Assembly (NCBI GenBank): GCA_020161695.1 | Contig: JAIUOO010000019.1 | Span: 41,212-105,211 of the forward strand | Source: Pseudomonadota bacterium | GTDB lineage: Bacteria > Pseudomonadota > Alphaproteobacteria > Rhizobiales > Phreatobacteraceae | Reading direction: 5' to 3' | DNA: 64,000 bases | Shown: one piece after another, positions 52,516 through 61,464 of the stretch | How positions within the stretch are numbered: position 1 is the stretch's first letter | Layout of the letters: every line of letters starts with the position of its first letter | Program-made: the position numbers and the translations under genes | Notes under the pieces: model-generated | Database searches by the model: none | What the model saw: only the letters and a program-made list of their open reading frames with translations | What the model was told of the DNA's origin: nothing

Positions 52516-53696
52516 GACCGGTCTCCGGAGAACACACGAACAATCTTCGGGGCGATCTGGTCGAGCGGCAGCACAGCTGCGGCATGGCCTGCCTGAGCGA
52601 CCGCGCCGGGCATGCCCCAGACGACGCTGGTGGCCTCGTCCTGGACGATGACGCTGCCGCCTGACGACACGATGTCGCCGGCGCCGTGGGCGCCGTCATG
52701 GCCCATGCCGGTCAGCACGCATCCGAAGGCCTGGGCGCCCCAGACCTGGGCGGCCGAGGTGAACATCGGGTCGACCGCCGGCTTGCAGAAATTGATCGGC
52801 GGACCGTCTTCGAGATGCAATACCGTCGTGCCGCCGGTCCTCTTGACGACCATGTGCTTGCTGCCGGGCGCGACATAGATCCGGCCGGGAAGGACAGGTT
52901 CGCCGTCCCGTCCCTCGGCCGCAGGGCGGCCGGTCGCCTTGGCGGCATGTTCGGCGAGGATGGTGGTGAAGGTCGGCGGCATGTGCTGGGTGATCAGCAC
53001 CGGCACGCGCTCGATGAAGGAGCCGAGGCTCTTCAGCACGACAGTCAGCGCCTGAGGGCCGCCGGTGGACGAACCGATCAGCAGAACCTTCGGCAGCGTC
53101 GTGCCATAGGGCCGGAGCTTCACCGCATGGTCATGGAAGGCAACGGACGGCGGCACGATCGAGGGCGCGGCGACCCTTTGGCCGACGGCGGCGGGCGCGG
53201 GAGGTGCGGAGGCGCGGAACGTCCGGCCCGCGACCTTGCGCCGGCGACCGAGCGCACGGATCTTGTCGATCAACTCGCGCTTGAATGCCGGGGACGTGGT
53301 GACGCCCGCGTTGGACTCCGGCTTCGGCACATAGTCCGCCGCGCCGAGCGAGAGGCATTTCAGCGAGATCTCGGCATTGCGACGCGTCAGCGTCGAGGCC
53401 ATCAACACCATGAGGTCGCGCTTTTCCGCGATCATCAACGGCAGCGCGGTCAGCCCGTCCATGTCGGGCATCTCGATGTCGAGAATGACGACGTCAGGCT
53501 TCTTGCGGGAGATGTCTGCGACGGCATCGCGACCCGACCGGTGGCTCGCCACCAGGATCATGTCGGCCTCGTCGGCCACCCAGCGGCCGACCAGGCCGCG
53601 CACCACGACGGCGTCGTCGACGACCATCACCTTGATCGGATCGGCCGCAGGGGCCACGGTTCCCAGCGGGGAACCTGTCACTGACGCTACACTCAT
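52512..53696 (-). CDS. cheB: Chemotaxis response regulator methylesterase/glutaminase CheB
   Basis: Removes methyl groups from, or deamidates, chemoreceptors; activated by phosphorylation from CheA. The 394-residue product has a receiver domain (22-140, Asp73 in ILDIEMPDMDG), a linker with Ala/Pro stretches, and the catalytic domain. The triad is Ser210 in IGSSTGGPQAL, His238 in QHMPPTFT and Asp334 in GMGHDGAHG. It overlaps cheR by four bases and follows cheY by 54 bases. Confidence 0.96.
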   Translation of the reverse strand: MSVASVTGSPLGTVAPAADPIKVMVVDDAVVVRGLVGRWVADEADMILVASHRSGRDAVADISRKKPDVVILDIEMPDMDGLTALPLMIAEKRDLMVLMASTLTRRNAEISLKCLSLGAADYVPKPESNAGVTTSPAFKRELIDKIRALGRRRKVAGRTFRASAPPAPAAVGQRVAAPSIVPPSVAFHDHAVKLRPYGTTLPKVLLIGSSTGGPQALTVVLKSLGSFIERVPVLITQHMPPTFTTILAEHAAKATGRPAAEGRDGEPVLPGRIYVAPGSKHMVVKRTGGTTVLHLEDGPPINFCKPAVDPMFTSAAQVWGAQAFGCVLTGMGHDGAHGAGDIVSSGGSVIVQDEATSVVWGMPGAVAQAGHAAAVLPLDQIAPKIVRVFSGDRS

Positions 53697-53750
53697 ACGC
53701 CGCTACTCGAATACGCACACGAAGGGGAGCGGCTGGCGCCGCCCCGCGGA

Positions 53751-54116
<366 letters not shown>

Positions 54117-54143
54117 CGGCTTCGGTCCTACGCTTCGTACAGA

Positions 54144-54605
54144 TCAGGCAGCCATCTGCTCGCCGCCCATGGCGAGCACGGAATCGACATCGAGGATGAC
54201 CATCAGCTGGCCGTCCAGACGATGCACGCCGCCCGAGACACGGGCCCAGCGGGCATCGAGATTGATCGGGTTCTGCTCGCGCGAATCCGGCGAAAGCTTG
54301 AGCACCTCGCCAACCGAGTCGATCAGCAGGCCATAACTTTCGCCACGGGATTCGATGCCGACCGCCATTGCGGGCTTGGCGTCCTTGTCGCGGGTCAGGC
54401 CAAGGCGCACGCGCATGTCGATGGCGGTGACGATGCGGCCGCGCAGGTTCAGCACGCCAGCGATATCGGGATGGGCGAGCGGCACGCGCGTCAGCCGGTC
54501 CGGCATGAACACGTCCTGCACCCGCGAGATCGGCAGGCCGAACAACTGGCCTCCGATATGGACGGTCACATATTCGGTGACATCGTCGGTGGCGGTCTTC
54601 TGCAT
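54144..54605 (-). CDS. cheW: Chemotaxis coupling protein CheW
   Basis: Adaptor of 153 residues linking chemoreceptors to CheA. The CheW fold is shown by YVTVHIGGQLFGLPISRVQD, then LAHPDIAGVLNLRGRIVTAI and YGLLIDSVGEVL. I chose ATG 54605; the frame is open to 54635. It starts 26 bases after the cheA stop, within the operon. Confidence 0.95.
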   Translation of the reverse strand: MQKTATDDVTEYVTVHIGGQLFGLPISRVQDVFMPDRLTRVPLAHPDIAGVLNLRGRIVTAIDMRVRLGLTRDKDAKPAMAVGIESRGESYGLLIDSVGEVLKLSPDSREQNPINLDARWARVSGGVHRLDGQLMVILDVDSVLAMGGEQMAA

Positions 54606-54631
54606 CGGGCTGATCCTTGCGCGATCGGGTG

Positions 54632-57331
54632 TCACGCCGCCTGGGCGTAGTCGACGGAGGTCTCCTTCAGGGCCGCGATCAGGCCCTGACGGTCGAACTT
54701 GGCGACATAGTCGTGGAAGCCGGCGACCCGCGCCCGCTCGATGGCGGCCGGGTTGGTCAGCGACGAGAGGGCGATCACCGGCATCGCGGCGAGGCGCTTG
54801 TCGGACCGCATGGCCTCGGCGAACTCGAAGCCGTTCATCTCCGGCATCTCGATATCCGAAACGACGACGTCGAAGCGGTCGCCGCCCTTGAGGATGTCGA
54901 GCGCCTCGGCCGCTGCCGACGCGGTGATCACGTCATAGCCGGCGGCCTTCAGCACCGGGGTCAGCATGTTGCGGAAGAACGGTGAGTCGTCGACGAACAG
55001 CAGCTTGCGGGTGAGCGCCGCCGCATTCATCTCCTTGCGCTTGAACCAGTCCTCGAAGGCGAGCGGCAGGTAGTGGCCGATATCGAGGATCTCGGTCGCC
55101 TGGCCCTTGATGACGGCCGAACCGAGCATGCCCGGCACCTCGGCCGCGACCTCGATGTTCAGCGCGTCCTCGACGATGTCGACGATCTCGTCGACCACGA
55201 GGCCCATCGAGCGGCCGGCATCGGAGAAGACCAGCAGGGGCTGCGAGCCCTCGCTCTTCAGACGCATCTCGCCAGCCACCGAGATCAGCGGCATCAGCGC
55301 GCCGCGGTACTGGACGAGATGGCGGCCATGGGCCTGCTCGATCTTGTCGACCGCAACCTCCTCGAGGCGGGTGACGAGCGATAGCGGAACCGCCTTCTGC
55401 TCGCGCGACCCGGCGCGGAAAACCAGCATGGAGATCAGCTGGCGGGCGTCGCCGCGGCGGCTGTCGGCCTCCGCCTCGTCGGCCGTCGCCGAGACGTCCG
55501 TGCCGATCGCCGAGGCGATGCCGTTCGGGTCGATGATCATGATCACCGAACCGTCGCCGAGGATGGTCGTTCCCGAGAACATGGTGATGTGGCGCAGCTT
55601 CGAGGACATCGGCTTCACGACGATTTCCTCGGTGTGGAACACCTGGTCGACCACGATGCCGAAGGTCTGGCTGCCGACCTGCGTCACCACGATGAAGCCG
55701 TTGGTCTCATCCAGCGGCTCGCCGCCGGCAATGCCGAGCAGCTGGCGCAGGTGGACGAGCGGCAGCAGCTTGTTGCGCAGCCGCAGGACCGGCGTGTCCT
55801 TGATCCGCTCGATCCGGTGCTCGGAGTTCTGCTGGGCGCGGACGAGTTCGATCACCGACAGCTGCGGAATGGCGAAGCGGTCACCGGCGCTCTCGACGAT
55901 CAGCGCCGAGACGATGGCGAGCGTCAGCGGGATCTTGATCGTGACGGTGGCGCCCTCGCCCTGCACCGACTTCAGGTCGATGGTGCCGCCGATCTGGTCG
56001 ATATTGGTGCGCACCACGTCCATGCCGACGCCGCGGCCGGAGACGGAGGTGACCTGCGCCGCCGTCGAGAAGCCCGGCGCGAAGATGTACTTGTGGATCT
56101 GCGCCTCGGTGAGCTTCTCCAGCTCGGCCTCGGAAGCGAGGTTCTGTTCGACGATCTTCTTGCGGATGCGATCGGTGTTGAGGCCGCGCCCGTCATCCGA
56201 GATGGCGATGACGATATGTCCGCCCTCGTGATAGGCGGCGAGCTTGATCGTGCCCTTCTCGGGCTTGCCGGCGAGGCGGCGCTGCTCGGGGCTTTCCAGG
56301 CCGTGATCGGCGGAGTTGCGCACCATGTGGGTGAGCGGATCCTTGATCAGGTCGAGGACCTGCCGGTCGAGCTCGGTCTCGGCGCCGTGCATCTCCAGTT
56401 CGATCTGCTTGCCAAGTTCGTTGCCGAGATCACGGACGATGCGCGGCAGCTTCTGCCAGGCATTGCCGATCGGCTGCATGCGCGTCTTCATGACGCCGTC
56501 CTGGAGCTCGGCCGTCACGTTGGACAGGCGCTGCAGGGGCACCTTGAACTCGGACTCCTCGTGGCGGCGCACGATCTCCAGAAGCTGGTTGCGGGTCAGC
56601 ACCAGCTCCGAGACCATGGTCATGAGCTGTTCGAGCGTATCGACGTTGACGCGCAGGGTCTGCTGGCCCTTCACGCCGCCTTCGGCATCGTCCTCGGACG
56701 GGCCAGCATTGGCGGCCTTGGCGGGCCGCGCGGCCGCCTTCTTGTCGGCTTTCGCCGGCTTCGCCTCGGGAGCGATCGGCGGGGAGGCCATCTCCGGCAC
56801 TGCCGTTGCGGCCACTTCGGATTCGGTCTCGCGGAAGGCGCGCTCCAGCTCGTCGAGCGAAACCTCGCCCGGACGCAGCGCGCGCTCCAGCGTCTGGTCG
56901 GCCAGCGTCCCCTTCGCGACCTTCGGCTCCTCCACCCTGGGAGCGGGCGCCGAGCCCGCCGCCGCCGACATGGCTTCCAGCTGCGAGATCAGGTCGCCGT
57001 CATCGCCCTCGGGCTCGTTCCCCGCGCCTTCGAGATCGCCGAGGATTTCCTTCAGGCGGTCGATGGTGAACAGGATCAGCGTGACGCCCTCGCCGGTGAC
57101 CGGCGCACCGTCGCGATACTTGCCCATTAGCGTCTCGGCCGCGTGGGCGAGCGCTTCGAGGCGCGGCAGGCCCAGGAAGCCGCAGGTGCCCTTGATGGTG
57201 TGGACGAGGCGGAAGATGTTGCCGAGGATTCCGGCATTGTTCGGGTCTTGCTCGAACCGGACGAGCTCGACGTCGACGACGTCCAGGCTCTCGTTCGTCT
57301 CGGTCAGAAATTCGCGGAGCAGATCATCCAT
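54632..57331 (-). CDS. cheA: Hybrid chemotaxis histidine kinase CheA with two CheW-like domains and a receiver
   Basis: An 899-residue kinase. Order of parts: HPt domain with phospho-His44 (RLVHTIKGTCGFLG); a long low-complexity Ala/Lys/Pro linker (about 125-220) instead of a clear CheY-binding P2 domain; dimerisation helices (TLRVNVDTLEQLMTMVSELV); HATPase (HMVRNSADHGLESPEQRR, then ISDDGRGLNTDRIRKK); a CheW domain; a second CheW-like segment (ISMLVFRAGSREQKAVPLSL); and a C-terminal receiver with Asp826 in VVVSDIEMPEMNG. The receiver may act as phosphate sink. First gene of the che operon, with chpT 184 bases upstream on the same strand. Confidence 0.95.
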   Translation of the reverse strand: MDDLLREFLTETNESLDVVDVELVRFEQDPNNAGILGNIFRLVHTIKGTCGFLGLPRLEALAHAAETLMGKYRDGAPVTGEGVTLILFTIDRLKEILGDLEGAGNEPEGDDGDLISQLEAMSAAAGSAPAPRVEEPKVAKGTLADQTLERALRPGEVSLDELERAFRETESEVAATAVPEMASPPIAPEAKPAKADKKAAARPAKAANAGPSEDDAEGGVKGQQTLRVNVDTLEQLMTMVSELVLTRNQLLEIVRRHEESEFKVPLQRLSNVTAELQDGVMKTRMQPIGNAWQKLPRIVRDLGNELGKQIELEMHGAETELDRQVLDLIKDPLTHMVRNSADHGLESPEQRRLAGKPEKGTIKLAAYHEGGHIVIAISDDGRGLNTDRIRKKIVEQNLASEAELEKLTEAQIHKYIFAPGFSTAAQVTSVSGRGVGMDVVRTNIDQIGGTIDLKSVQGEGATVTIKIPLTLAIVSALIVESAGDRFAIPQLSVIELVRAQQNSEHRIERIKDTPVLRLRNKLLPLVHLRQLLGIAGGEPLDETNGFIVVTQVGSQTFGIVVDQVFHTEEIVVKPMSSKLRHITMFSGTTILGDGSVIMIIDPNGIASAIGTDVSATADEAEADSRRGDARQLISMLVFRAGSREQKAVPLSLVTRLEEVAVDKIEQAHGRHLVQYRGALMPLISVAGEMRLKSEGSQPLLVFSDAGRSMGLVVDEIVDIVEDALNIEVAAEVPGMLGSAVIKGQATEILDIGHYLPLAFEDWFKRKEMNAAALTRKLLFVDDSPFFRNMLTPVLKAAGYDVITASAAAEALDILKGGDRFDVVVSDIEMPEMNGFEFAEAMRSDKRLAAMPVIALSSLTNPAAIERARVAGFHDYVAKFDRQGLIAALKETSVDYAQAA

Positions 57332-57515
57332 CGTCGGGACCCGGACAGGAAGGAGCAAGGACAGGCCGCCATGGCAGCCGTCCGATCACGCCGAAGTGTC
57401 ACGGAAAAGGGTTAAATCTTGTTGAAACGAAATTACCGCCAGCCGCCTGGTTCGACGGGGCGAAATATTTGATTCAAAAGAGATTCAGCTGACCTTGCGT
57501 CAGCCGCGCCACGGC

Positions 57516-58172
57516 TCAGGCAGCGCGGATGTCGACGTGGTCGTCGACCTTCTCGATCGTCACCGTCATGGCGGCGGAGCGCGCGAGCAGGCCGGTGTAG
57601 TAGGGCTGGATCGCATGGGCGTCGATCGTGCCCTGCTCGTTGGCGGGAATACCGGCGAGAAGCTCGACCGCATGGGGCGGAATGCGGGCATTGAGGCCCG
57701 TGACCGTCACGGAGAAACCGGTCGTGTCGCCCTCGCCCACCGCTTCGACCTTGATCGTGCCGCCACGCGGAATGGCGCCGGCTGCCAAGAGCAGCAGATT
57801 GAGCAGCAGCTTCACGCGATTCTTCGGCAGGAAGGCGGGAGCGATATGCCAGTCGATGGTGGTGCGGTCGTCGTTGAGGAAGTTGGTCGCCACCTGATGC
57901 GCGTCGCGTGTGTCGATGGCCGAGCCGGCCGAACCGGCCGCGCCGAAGGCGATGCGGCAGAACTGCAAGCGGGCGGAAGCCGTCCTTGCGCTCTTGCGGA
58001 TGAGGTCGAGCGCGAGTTCCGTCGTCGCCGCGTCCGCGCCGTCCTCCATCAGCTCCAGGCCGTTGACGATGGCGCCGACCGGCGAAATCACATCGTGGCA
58101 GACGCGGCTTGCGACGAGCGCGGCGAGGTCGAGACCCTCCAGCGCAATCGGGCTACGGACGTCATCGGCCAT
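57516..58172 (-). CDS. chpT: Histidine phosphotransferase ChpT
   Basis: Phosphotransfer protein between the hybrid kinase CckA and CtrA/CpdR. The 218-residue protein begins with the DHp-like helical hairpin LDLAALVASRVCHDVISPVG, with conserved His26-Asp27, then IVNGLELMEDG. A degenerate ATPase-like C-terminal domain follows (LPKNRVKLLLNLLLLAAGAI and GGTIKVEAVGEGD) without the ATP-binding G-boxes, as expected for ChpT. The start at 58172 fits the family. It lies between trcR and the che operon; its target CtrA is encoded 19.5 kb away. Confidence 0.93.
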   Translation of the reverse strand: MADDVRSPIALEGLDLAALVASRVCHDVISPVGAIVNGLELMEDGADAATTELALDLIRKSARTASARLQFCRIAFGAAGSAGSAIDTRDAHQVATNFLNDDRTTIDWHIAPAFLPKNRVKLLLNLLLLAAGAIPRGGTIKVEAVGEGDTTGFSVTVTGLNARIPPHAVELLAGIPANEQGTIDAHAIQPYYTGLLARSAAMTVTIEKVDDHVDIRAA

Positions 58173-58274
58173 GATCGGTCTCCGGCAGGCGGCGAATCGG
58201 CGGAATGCCCCGCACGTGGCGGGGCGCATCCGGTTACAACGTCGGGATGCGCGGGAAAAGGGTTCCCGCCACCG

Positions 58275-58970
58275 TCACTCGTCGTCGGTCTTGATCGACT
58301 TGAGGTTGGCGAAGACCTTCTCGGCGTCGTAGCGCTCTTCGCGCTTCGGCGCTTCGGGGCGCTCGAAGGGATCGAACCGGGCCGGCGCCGACGTCGTCTG
58401 GTCGGCGGGCAGCAGGGTCTGCTCGGGCGTCGCGTCGACCGGACCGCGTTCCTTGGCGGCGCGATTCACCTCGAAGTCGAGGTCGATCTGCGAGCAGAGG
58501 CCGAGCGTCACCGGATCCATCGGGCTGAGGGCCTGGGAATTCCAGTGCGTGCGGTCGCGGATTGCGGCGATCGTCGGCTTGGTGGTGCCGACGAGGCGCA
58601 TGATGGCCGCGTCCTTCAGTTCGGGATGGTTGCGCACCAGCCAGAGGATGGCGTTCGGCCGGTCCTGGCGGCGCGAGACCGGCGTGTAGCGCGGCCCCTT
58701 CTTGGTCTTCACCTCGGGCAGCTTCACCTTCGGCGGGGCGAGTCTCAGCCGGTAGGTCGGGTCCTGCTCGGCCTTGGCGATCTCCTCGCGGGTCAGCTGT
58801 CCCGTGATGATCGGATCGGCGCCCTTGATGCCCTGCGCCGCCTCGCCGTCGGCGATCGCCTTCACCTCGAGCGGGTGCAGCGTGCAGAAGGCGGCGATCT
58901 GGTCGAAGGAGAGCGCGGTGTTGTCGACCAGCCAGACGGCGGTCGCCTTGGGCATCAGAAGCTGGGTCAT
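58275..58970 (-). CDS. trcR: DUF1013 protein, cell cycle transcriptional regulator TrcR-like
   Basis: A 231-residue protein of the alphaproteobacterial DUF1013 family. The core is nearly invariant in the class: LLMPKATAVWLVDNTALSFD, QIAAFCTLHPLEVKAIADGE, then YTPVSRRQDRPNAILWLVRN and GTTKPTIAAIRDRTHWN. Two helix-turn-helix-like parts are apparent. In Caulobacter the homologue (TrcR) is reported to bind many promoters with RNA polymerase. The C-terminal 50 residues are variable and charged. It precedes chpT and the che operon on the same strand. Confidence 0.9.
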   Translation of the reverse strand: MTQLLMPKATAVWLVDNTALSFDQIAAFCTLHPLEVKAIADGEAAQGIKGADPIITGQLTREEIAKAEQDPTYRLRLAPPKVKLPEVKTKKGPRYTPVSRRQDRPNAILWLVRNHPELKDAAIMRLVGTTKPTIAAIRDRTHWNSQALSPMDPVTLGLCSQIDLDFEVNRAAKERGPVDATPEQTLLPADQTTSAPARFDPFERPEAPKREERYDAEKVFANLKSIKTDDE

Positions 58971-59303
58971 GGCTTGGCCTCTTCAGGGTCTCTTGCCGTT
59001 CCGGGACGACCGTCCGGAAGCGTGGCCGCCCCCGCGCCCTGGCCGGGGGGGGCCGGGGCCGAGGCGGTCGCCTCGTATCGATCAATGGATCGGGAAATCA
59101 CCCCCGATATAGCGGCCGGAACGGCGCGACGCAAACGAGGACTTCAAAATTCAACAAACGCGCGGCTTTGGCGTGGACAAGCGCCCATGATTCTGCTATC
59201 GGCCACAAATTCTCGGGCAAGGTTGTCGCAGCGGATTTCTCCGCGCGAGTCTTGCTCGTCCAAGAATAGATGCGGCTTTTACGCCTTACCAAGGACAACC
59301 GGC
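58971..59303. other. Divergent region between trcR and rpsU
   Basis: A 333-base gap with no supported gene. Near 59043-59060 a run of eight G residues lies within GGCCGGGGGGGGCCGGGGCC, a potential G-quadruplex or slippage site. The half nearer rpsU (59130-59290) is AT-richer and must hold the rpsU promoter and leader. Confidence 0.45.
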
Positions 59304-59558
59304 GTGCAGGTTCTCGTTCGCGACAACAATGTCGATCAGGCTCTGAAGGCTCTCAAGAAGAAGATGCAGCGTGAGGGCATCTTCCGCGAAATGAAGCTGC
59401 GCGGCCATTTCGAGAAGCCGTCGGAGAAGAAGGCGCGCGAGAAGGCCGAAGCCGTGCGCCGCGCCCGCAAGCTGGCCCGCAAGAAGGCCCAGCGCGAAGG
59501 TCTCATTCCCGCGAAGCCGGCGAAGCCCCGCACTCCCGCCGCAGCTGCTGCGCGCTGA
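59304..59558 (+). CDS. rpsU: 30S ribosomal protein S21
   Basis: Small-subunit ribosomal protein of 84 residues. VQVLVRDNNVDQALKALKKK, MQREGIFREMKLRGHFEKPS and EKKAREKAEAVRRARKLARK follow the S21 pattern; the C-terminal tail (PAKPAKPRTPAAAAAR) is a typical alphaproteobacterial extension. The start is GTG 59304 with AAGGA eight bases upstream, so the gene is easily missed if only ATG is used or if the much longer frame around it is taken as one gene. Confidence 0.95.
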   Translation: MQVLVRDNNVDQALKALKKKMQREGIFREMKLRGHFEKPSEKKAREKAEAVRRARKLARKKAQREGLIPAKPAKPRTPAAAAAR

Positions 59559-59595
59559 TTTAGGCTTTCTTTCGGTTCTCGCCGTATTTTTGACA

Positions 59596-59629
59596 GGCCC
59601 GCGACGAACGATCATCGCGGGCCGTGTCG
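59596..59629 (+). terminator. Hairpin downstream of rpsU
   Basis: Perfect nine-base stem GGCCCGCGA / TCGCGGGCC (59596-59623) with a ten-base loop, 37 bases after the rpsU stop. The T-run after it is poor (GTGTCGTTT), so it may stabilise the mRNA end rather than terminate alone. Confidence 0.55.
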
Positions 59630-59709
59630 TTTCCGGCGGTCCCTTGCTGCCGGCTCCCCGCGTAGGGCCCGAAATGGCCCGGTCCGGCGCGATTGACGAG
59701 GACAGCCGT

Positions 59710-60597
59710 TTGACGAACTCCGCCCCAGACATCCTCCGGCTCCTTCGGCGCGCTGCCTTCGGCGCGGGCGCGCTGGCGCTGGCCGGCTGCTCGTCCACGG
59801 GCGGCACCGGCGTCGTCGGCGCGACCACCGGCGGCGACGACAGCGAATCCAGCTATCTCGGCTCGACCGCCAACCTCGCCTCGCTCGGCGACGTGGTTCA
59901 GCGCAACCCCAACGACCCGCAGGCCTACAACATGCGCGGCACCGTGCTCGCGCGCACGGGCCGGCGGCAGGAGGCGATGGCGGATTTCTCGCGCGCCATC
60001 CAGCTTGATCCGAACTACGTGCAGGCGCTGGCCAACCGCGCCCTCGTCCACCGCCAGACCGGCCGCGCGGACCTCGCCCTCGCCGACTACAACCGCGCCA
60101 TCGCGGCGGATGCCAATTACGCCGCCGCCTATGTCGGCCGCGGCAACGTCTACCGCACGCAGAACCGCCACAACGAAGCGCTGAACGACTATAACCGCGC
60201 GATCCAGATCAACGGTTCGAACGCGCAGGCCTATCACAACCGTGCGCTCGTCTGGGCGGCGCAGGGCAACCATCGCCAGGCCGTCGAGGACTTCACCACC
60301 GCCCTCGGCCTCGCTCCCAACAATTCCGAGCCCTATTACGGCCGCGGCCTGAGCTATCTCGCGCTCGGCGACAACAAGGCGGCCCTCGACGACTTCAACG
60401 AGGCCGTGCAGTTCGACCAGCGCAATGCCGATCTCTGGGTTGCCCGCGGCCAGGCGCTGGAGCGCACGGGCGACAACGAGCGCGCGCTCGGCTCCTACAC
60501 CAAGGCGATGAGCGTCGAGGAGAACCATCCGGGCGCCCGCGAAGGCTTCAACCGCCTCGGCGGTCGGTCCGGCCAGACCTATCGCCTGTTCAACTGA
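59710..60597 (+). CDS. TPR-repeat lipoprotein
   Basis: A tetratricopeptide-repeat lipoprotein. From TTG 59710 the product has a lipoprotein signal (DILRLLRRAAFGAGALALAG, then Cys) with lipobox LAGC. About six TPR units follow (for example AYNMRGTVLARTGRRQEAMA, ALANRALVHRQTGRADLALA, AYVGRGNVYRTQNRHNEALN). The total is 295 residues. GAGGA stands seven bases before TTG 59710, which gives an ideal signal peptide; an ATG at 59674 in frame lacks a site and would add 12 residues. Similar to NlpI-type periplasmic TPR lipoproteins that scaffold envelope enzymes; no partner is evident. Confidence 0.88.
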   Translation: MTNSAPDILRLLRRAAFGAGALALAGCSSTGGTGVVGATTGGDDSESSYLGSTANLASLGDVVQRNPNDPQAYNMRGTVLARTGRRQEAMADFSRAIQLDPNYVQALANRALVHRQTGRADLALADYNRAIAADANYAAAYVGRGNVYRTQNRHNEALNDYNRAIQINGSNAQAYHNRALVWAAQGNHRQAVEDFTTALGLAPNNSEPYYGRGLSYLALGDNKAALDDFNEAVQFDQRNADLWVARGQALERTGDNERALGSYTKAMSVEENHPGAREGFNRLGGRSGQTYRLFN

Positions 60598-60610
60598 CCG
60601 GCCCTGCCGG

Positions 60611-61090
60611 TCAGTCCAGATCCTTCGACAGTTCGATCACCGCCGGGCGGAAGCCGTAGCGCTCATAGGCCTTGCGCGCGATGTGGTTGCCGGCAATGGC
60701 GCCAATCATGAGGCGCCGGAGCCCATTCGCGCGCGCCAGACGCTCGGCCTCCTCCAGCAGCATCGTGCCGATCCCCTGCCCGCGATGGCGCTCGTCGACG
60801 ACGAGTTCGGCAACCCAGCCCACCTGCCCCACCTCGGCGCGCAGATAGGGCTGCGGCTGGTCGATGACGAAGGCCATCATCGCCACGACCTCGCCGCCGT
60901 CACAGGCGACGACGATGGCCCCGCCATCGCGCTCGACCCGCTTCAGGTCGCTGTCGAGACAGGCCTCCGCCGCCTTCAGGTCCTTCGCCCGGTCGCCGGA
61001 AATGGCATCCTCGAACAGGTTGAGCTCATGGACGAGTGCGACGACCACGGGACGGTCGGCCGTGGCGTAGGGGCGGATCATGATGCTCAT
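60611..61090 (-). CDS. GNAT family N-acetyltransferase
   Basis: A 159-residue acetyltransferase: IRPYATADRPVVVALVHELN at the start, acetyl-CoA loop WVAELVVDERHRGQGIGTML (about 93-112), then LMIGAIAGNHIARKAYERYG with the conserved Tyr. The start at 61090 overlaps the stop of the DUF3303 gene (ATGA), so the two are coupled; ATG 61081 is an alternative. Acceptor unknown. Confidence 0.9.
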   Translation of the reverse strand: MSIMIRPYATADRPVVVALVHELNLFEDAISGDRAKDLKAAEACLDSDLKRVERDGGAIVVACDGGEVVAMMAFVIDQPQPYLRAEVGQVGWVAELVVDERHRGQGIGTMLLEEAERLARANGLRRLMIGAIAGNHIARKAYERYGFRPAVIELSKDLD

Positions 61091-61377
61091 CTGTCGGTCC
61101 GGTCGAGGAAGGGCGCCACCACCTCGCGCGTTTCCGCGCTCGGAACCACGGGAACGATCTCGAAGGTCACGCCGGACCCGCGCCAGCCAAGCACCCATTC
61201 CTGCAAAAGGCACAGGTCGTCGCATTCCATTAGCTGGAAGCACCGATCGAAATTCGGCTCCACCCAGCTCCCGGCATAGGTCAACCCTTCGGGCAGCTGG
61301 CGTCCCTCGTCGCGCACCCGGCGATAGACGGGGATGGCATCCTGATTGGCGAAGCGCTCGACGACCATGAACAGCAT
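61087..61377 (-). CDS. DUF3303 family protein
   Basis: A 96-residue protein of the DUF3303 type (dimeric alpha-beta barrel-like): MLFMVVERFANQDAIPVYRR, then GLTYAGSWVEPNFDRCFQLM and a terminal EWVLGWRGSGVTFEIVPVV. Function unknown. I chose ATG 61377. It is coupled to the GNAT gene by a four-base overlap and lies just after the pnt terminator. Confidence 0.85.
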   Translation of the reverse strand: MLFMVVERFANQDAIPVYRRVRDEGRQLPEGLTYAGSWVEPNFDRCFQLMECDDLCLLQEWVLGWRGSGVTFEIVPVVPSAETREVVAPFLDRTDR

Positions 61378-61387
61378 GGAGCCCCCC

Positions 61388-61416
61388 GGAAAAGCGAAAC
61401 GGGGCCGATGGCCCCG
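61388..61416 (-). terminator. Intrinsic terminator of the pnt operon
   Basis: Read on the minus strand, stem CGGGGCC / GGCCCCG (61400-61416) with a three-base loop is followed by TTTCGCTTTTCC. It lies 49 bases after the pntB stop. Confidence 0.85.
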
Positions 61417-61464
61417 CTTCAAACTCTAATCGAGAGACCTCCGGGGCCTCAATGGCCGGCCGCG

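Noticed and set aside
57495..59303. A long plus-strand frame running into rpsU
   Set aside because: Only the last 84 codons (from GTG 59304) match ribosomal protein S21; the rest is antisense to chpT and trcR.
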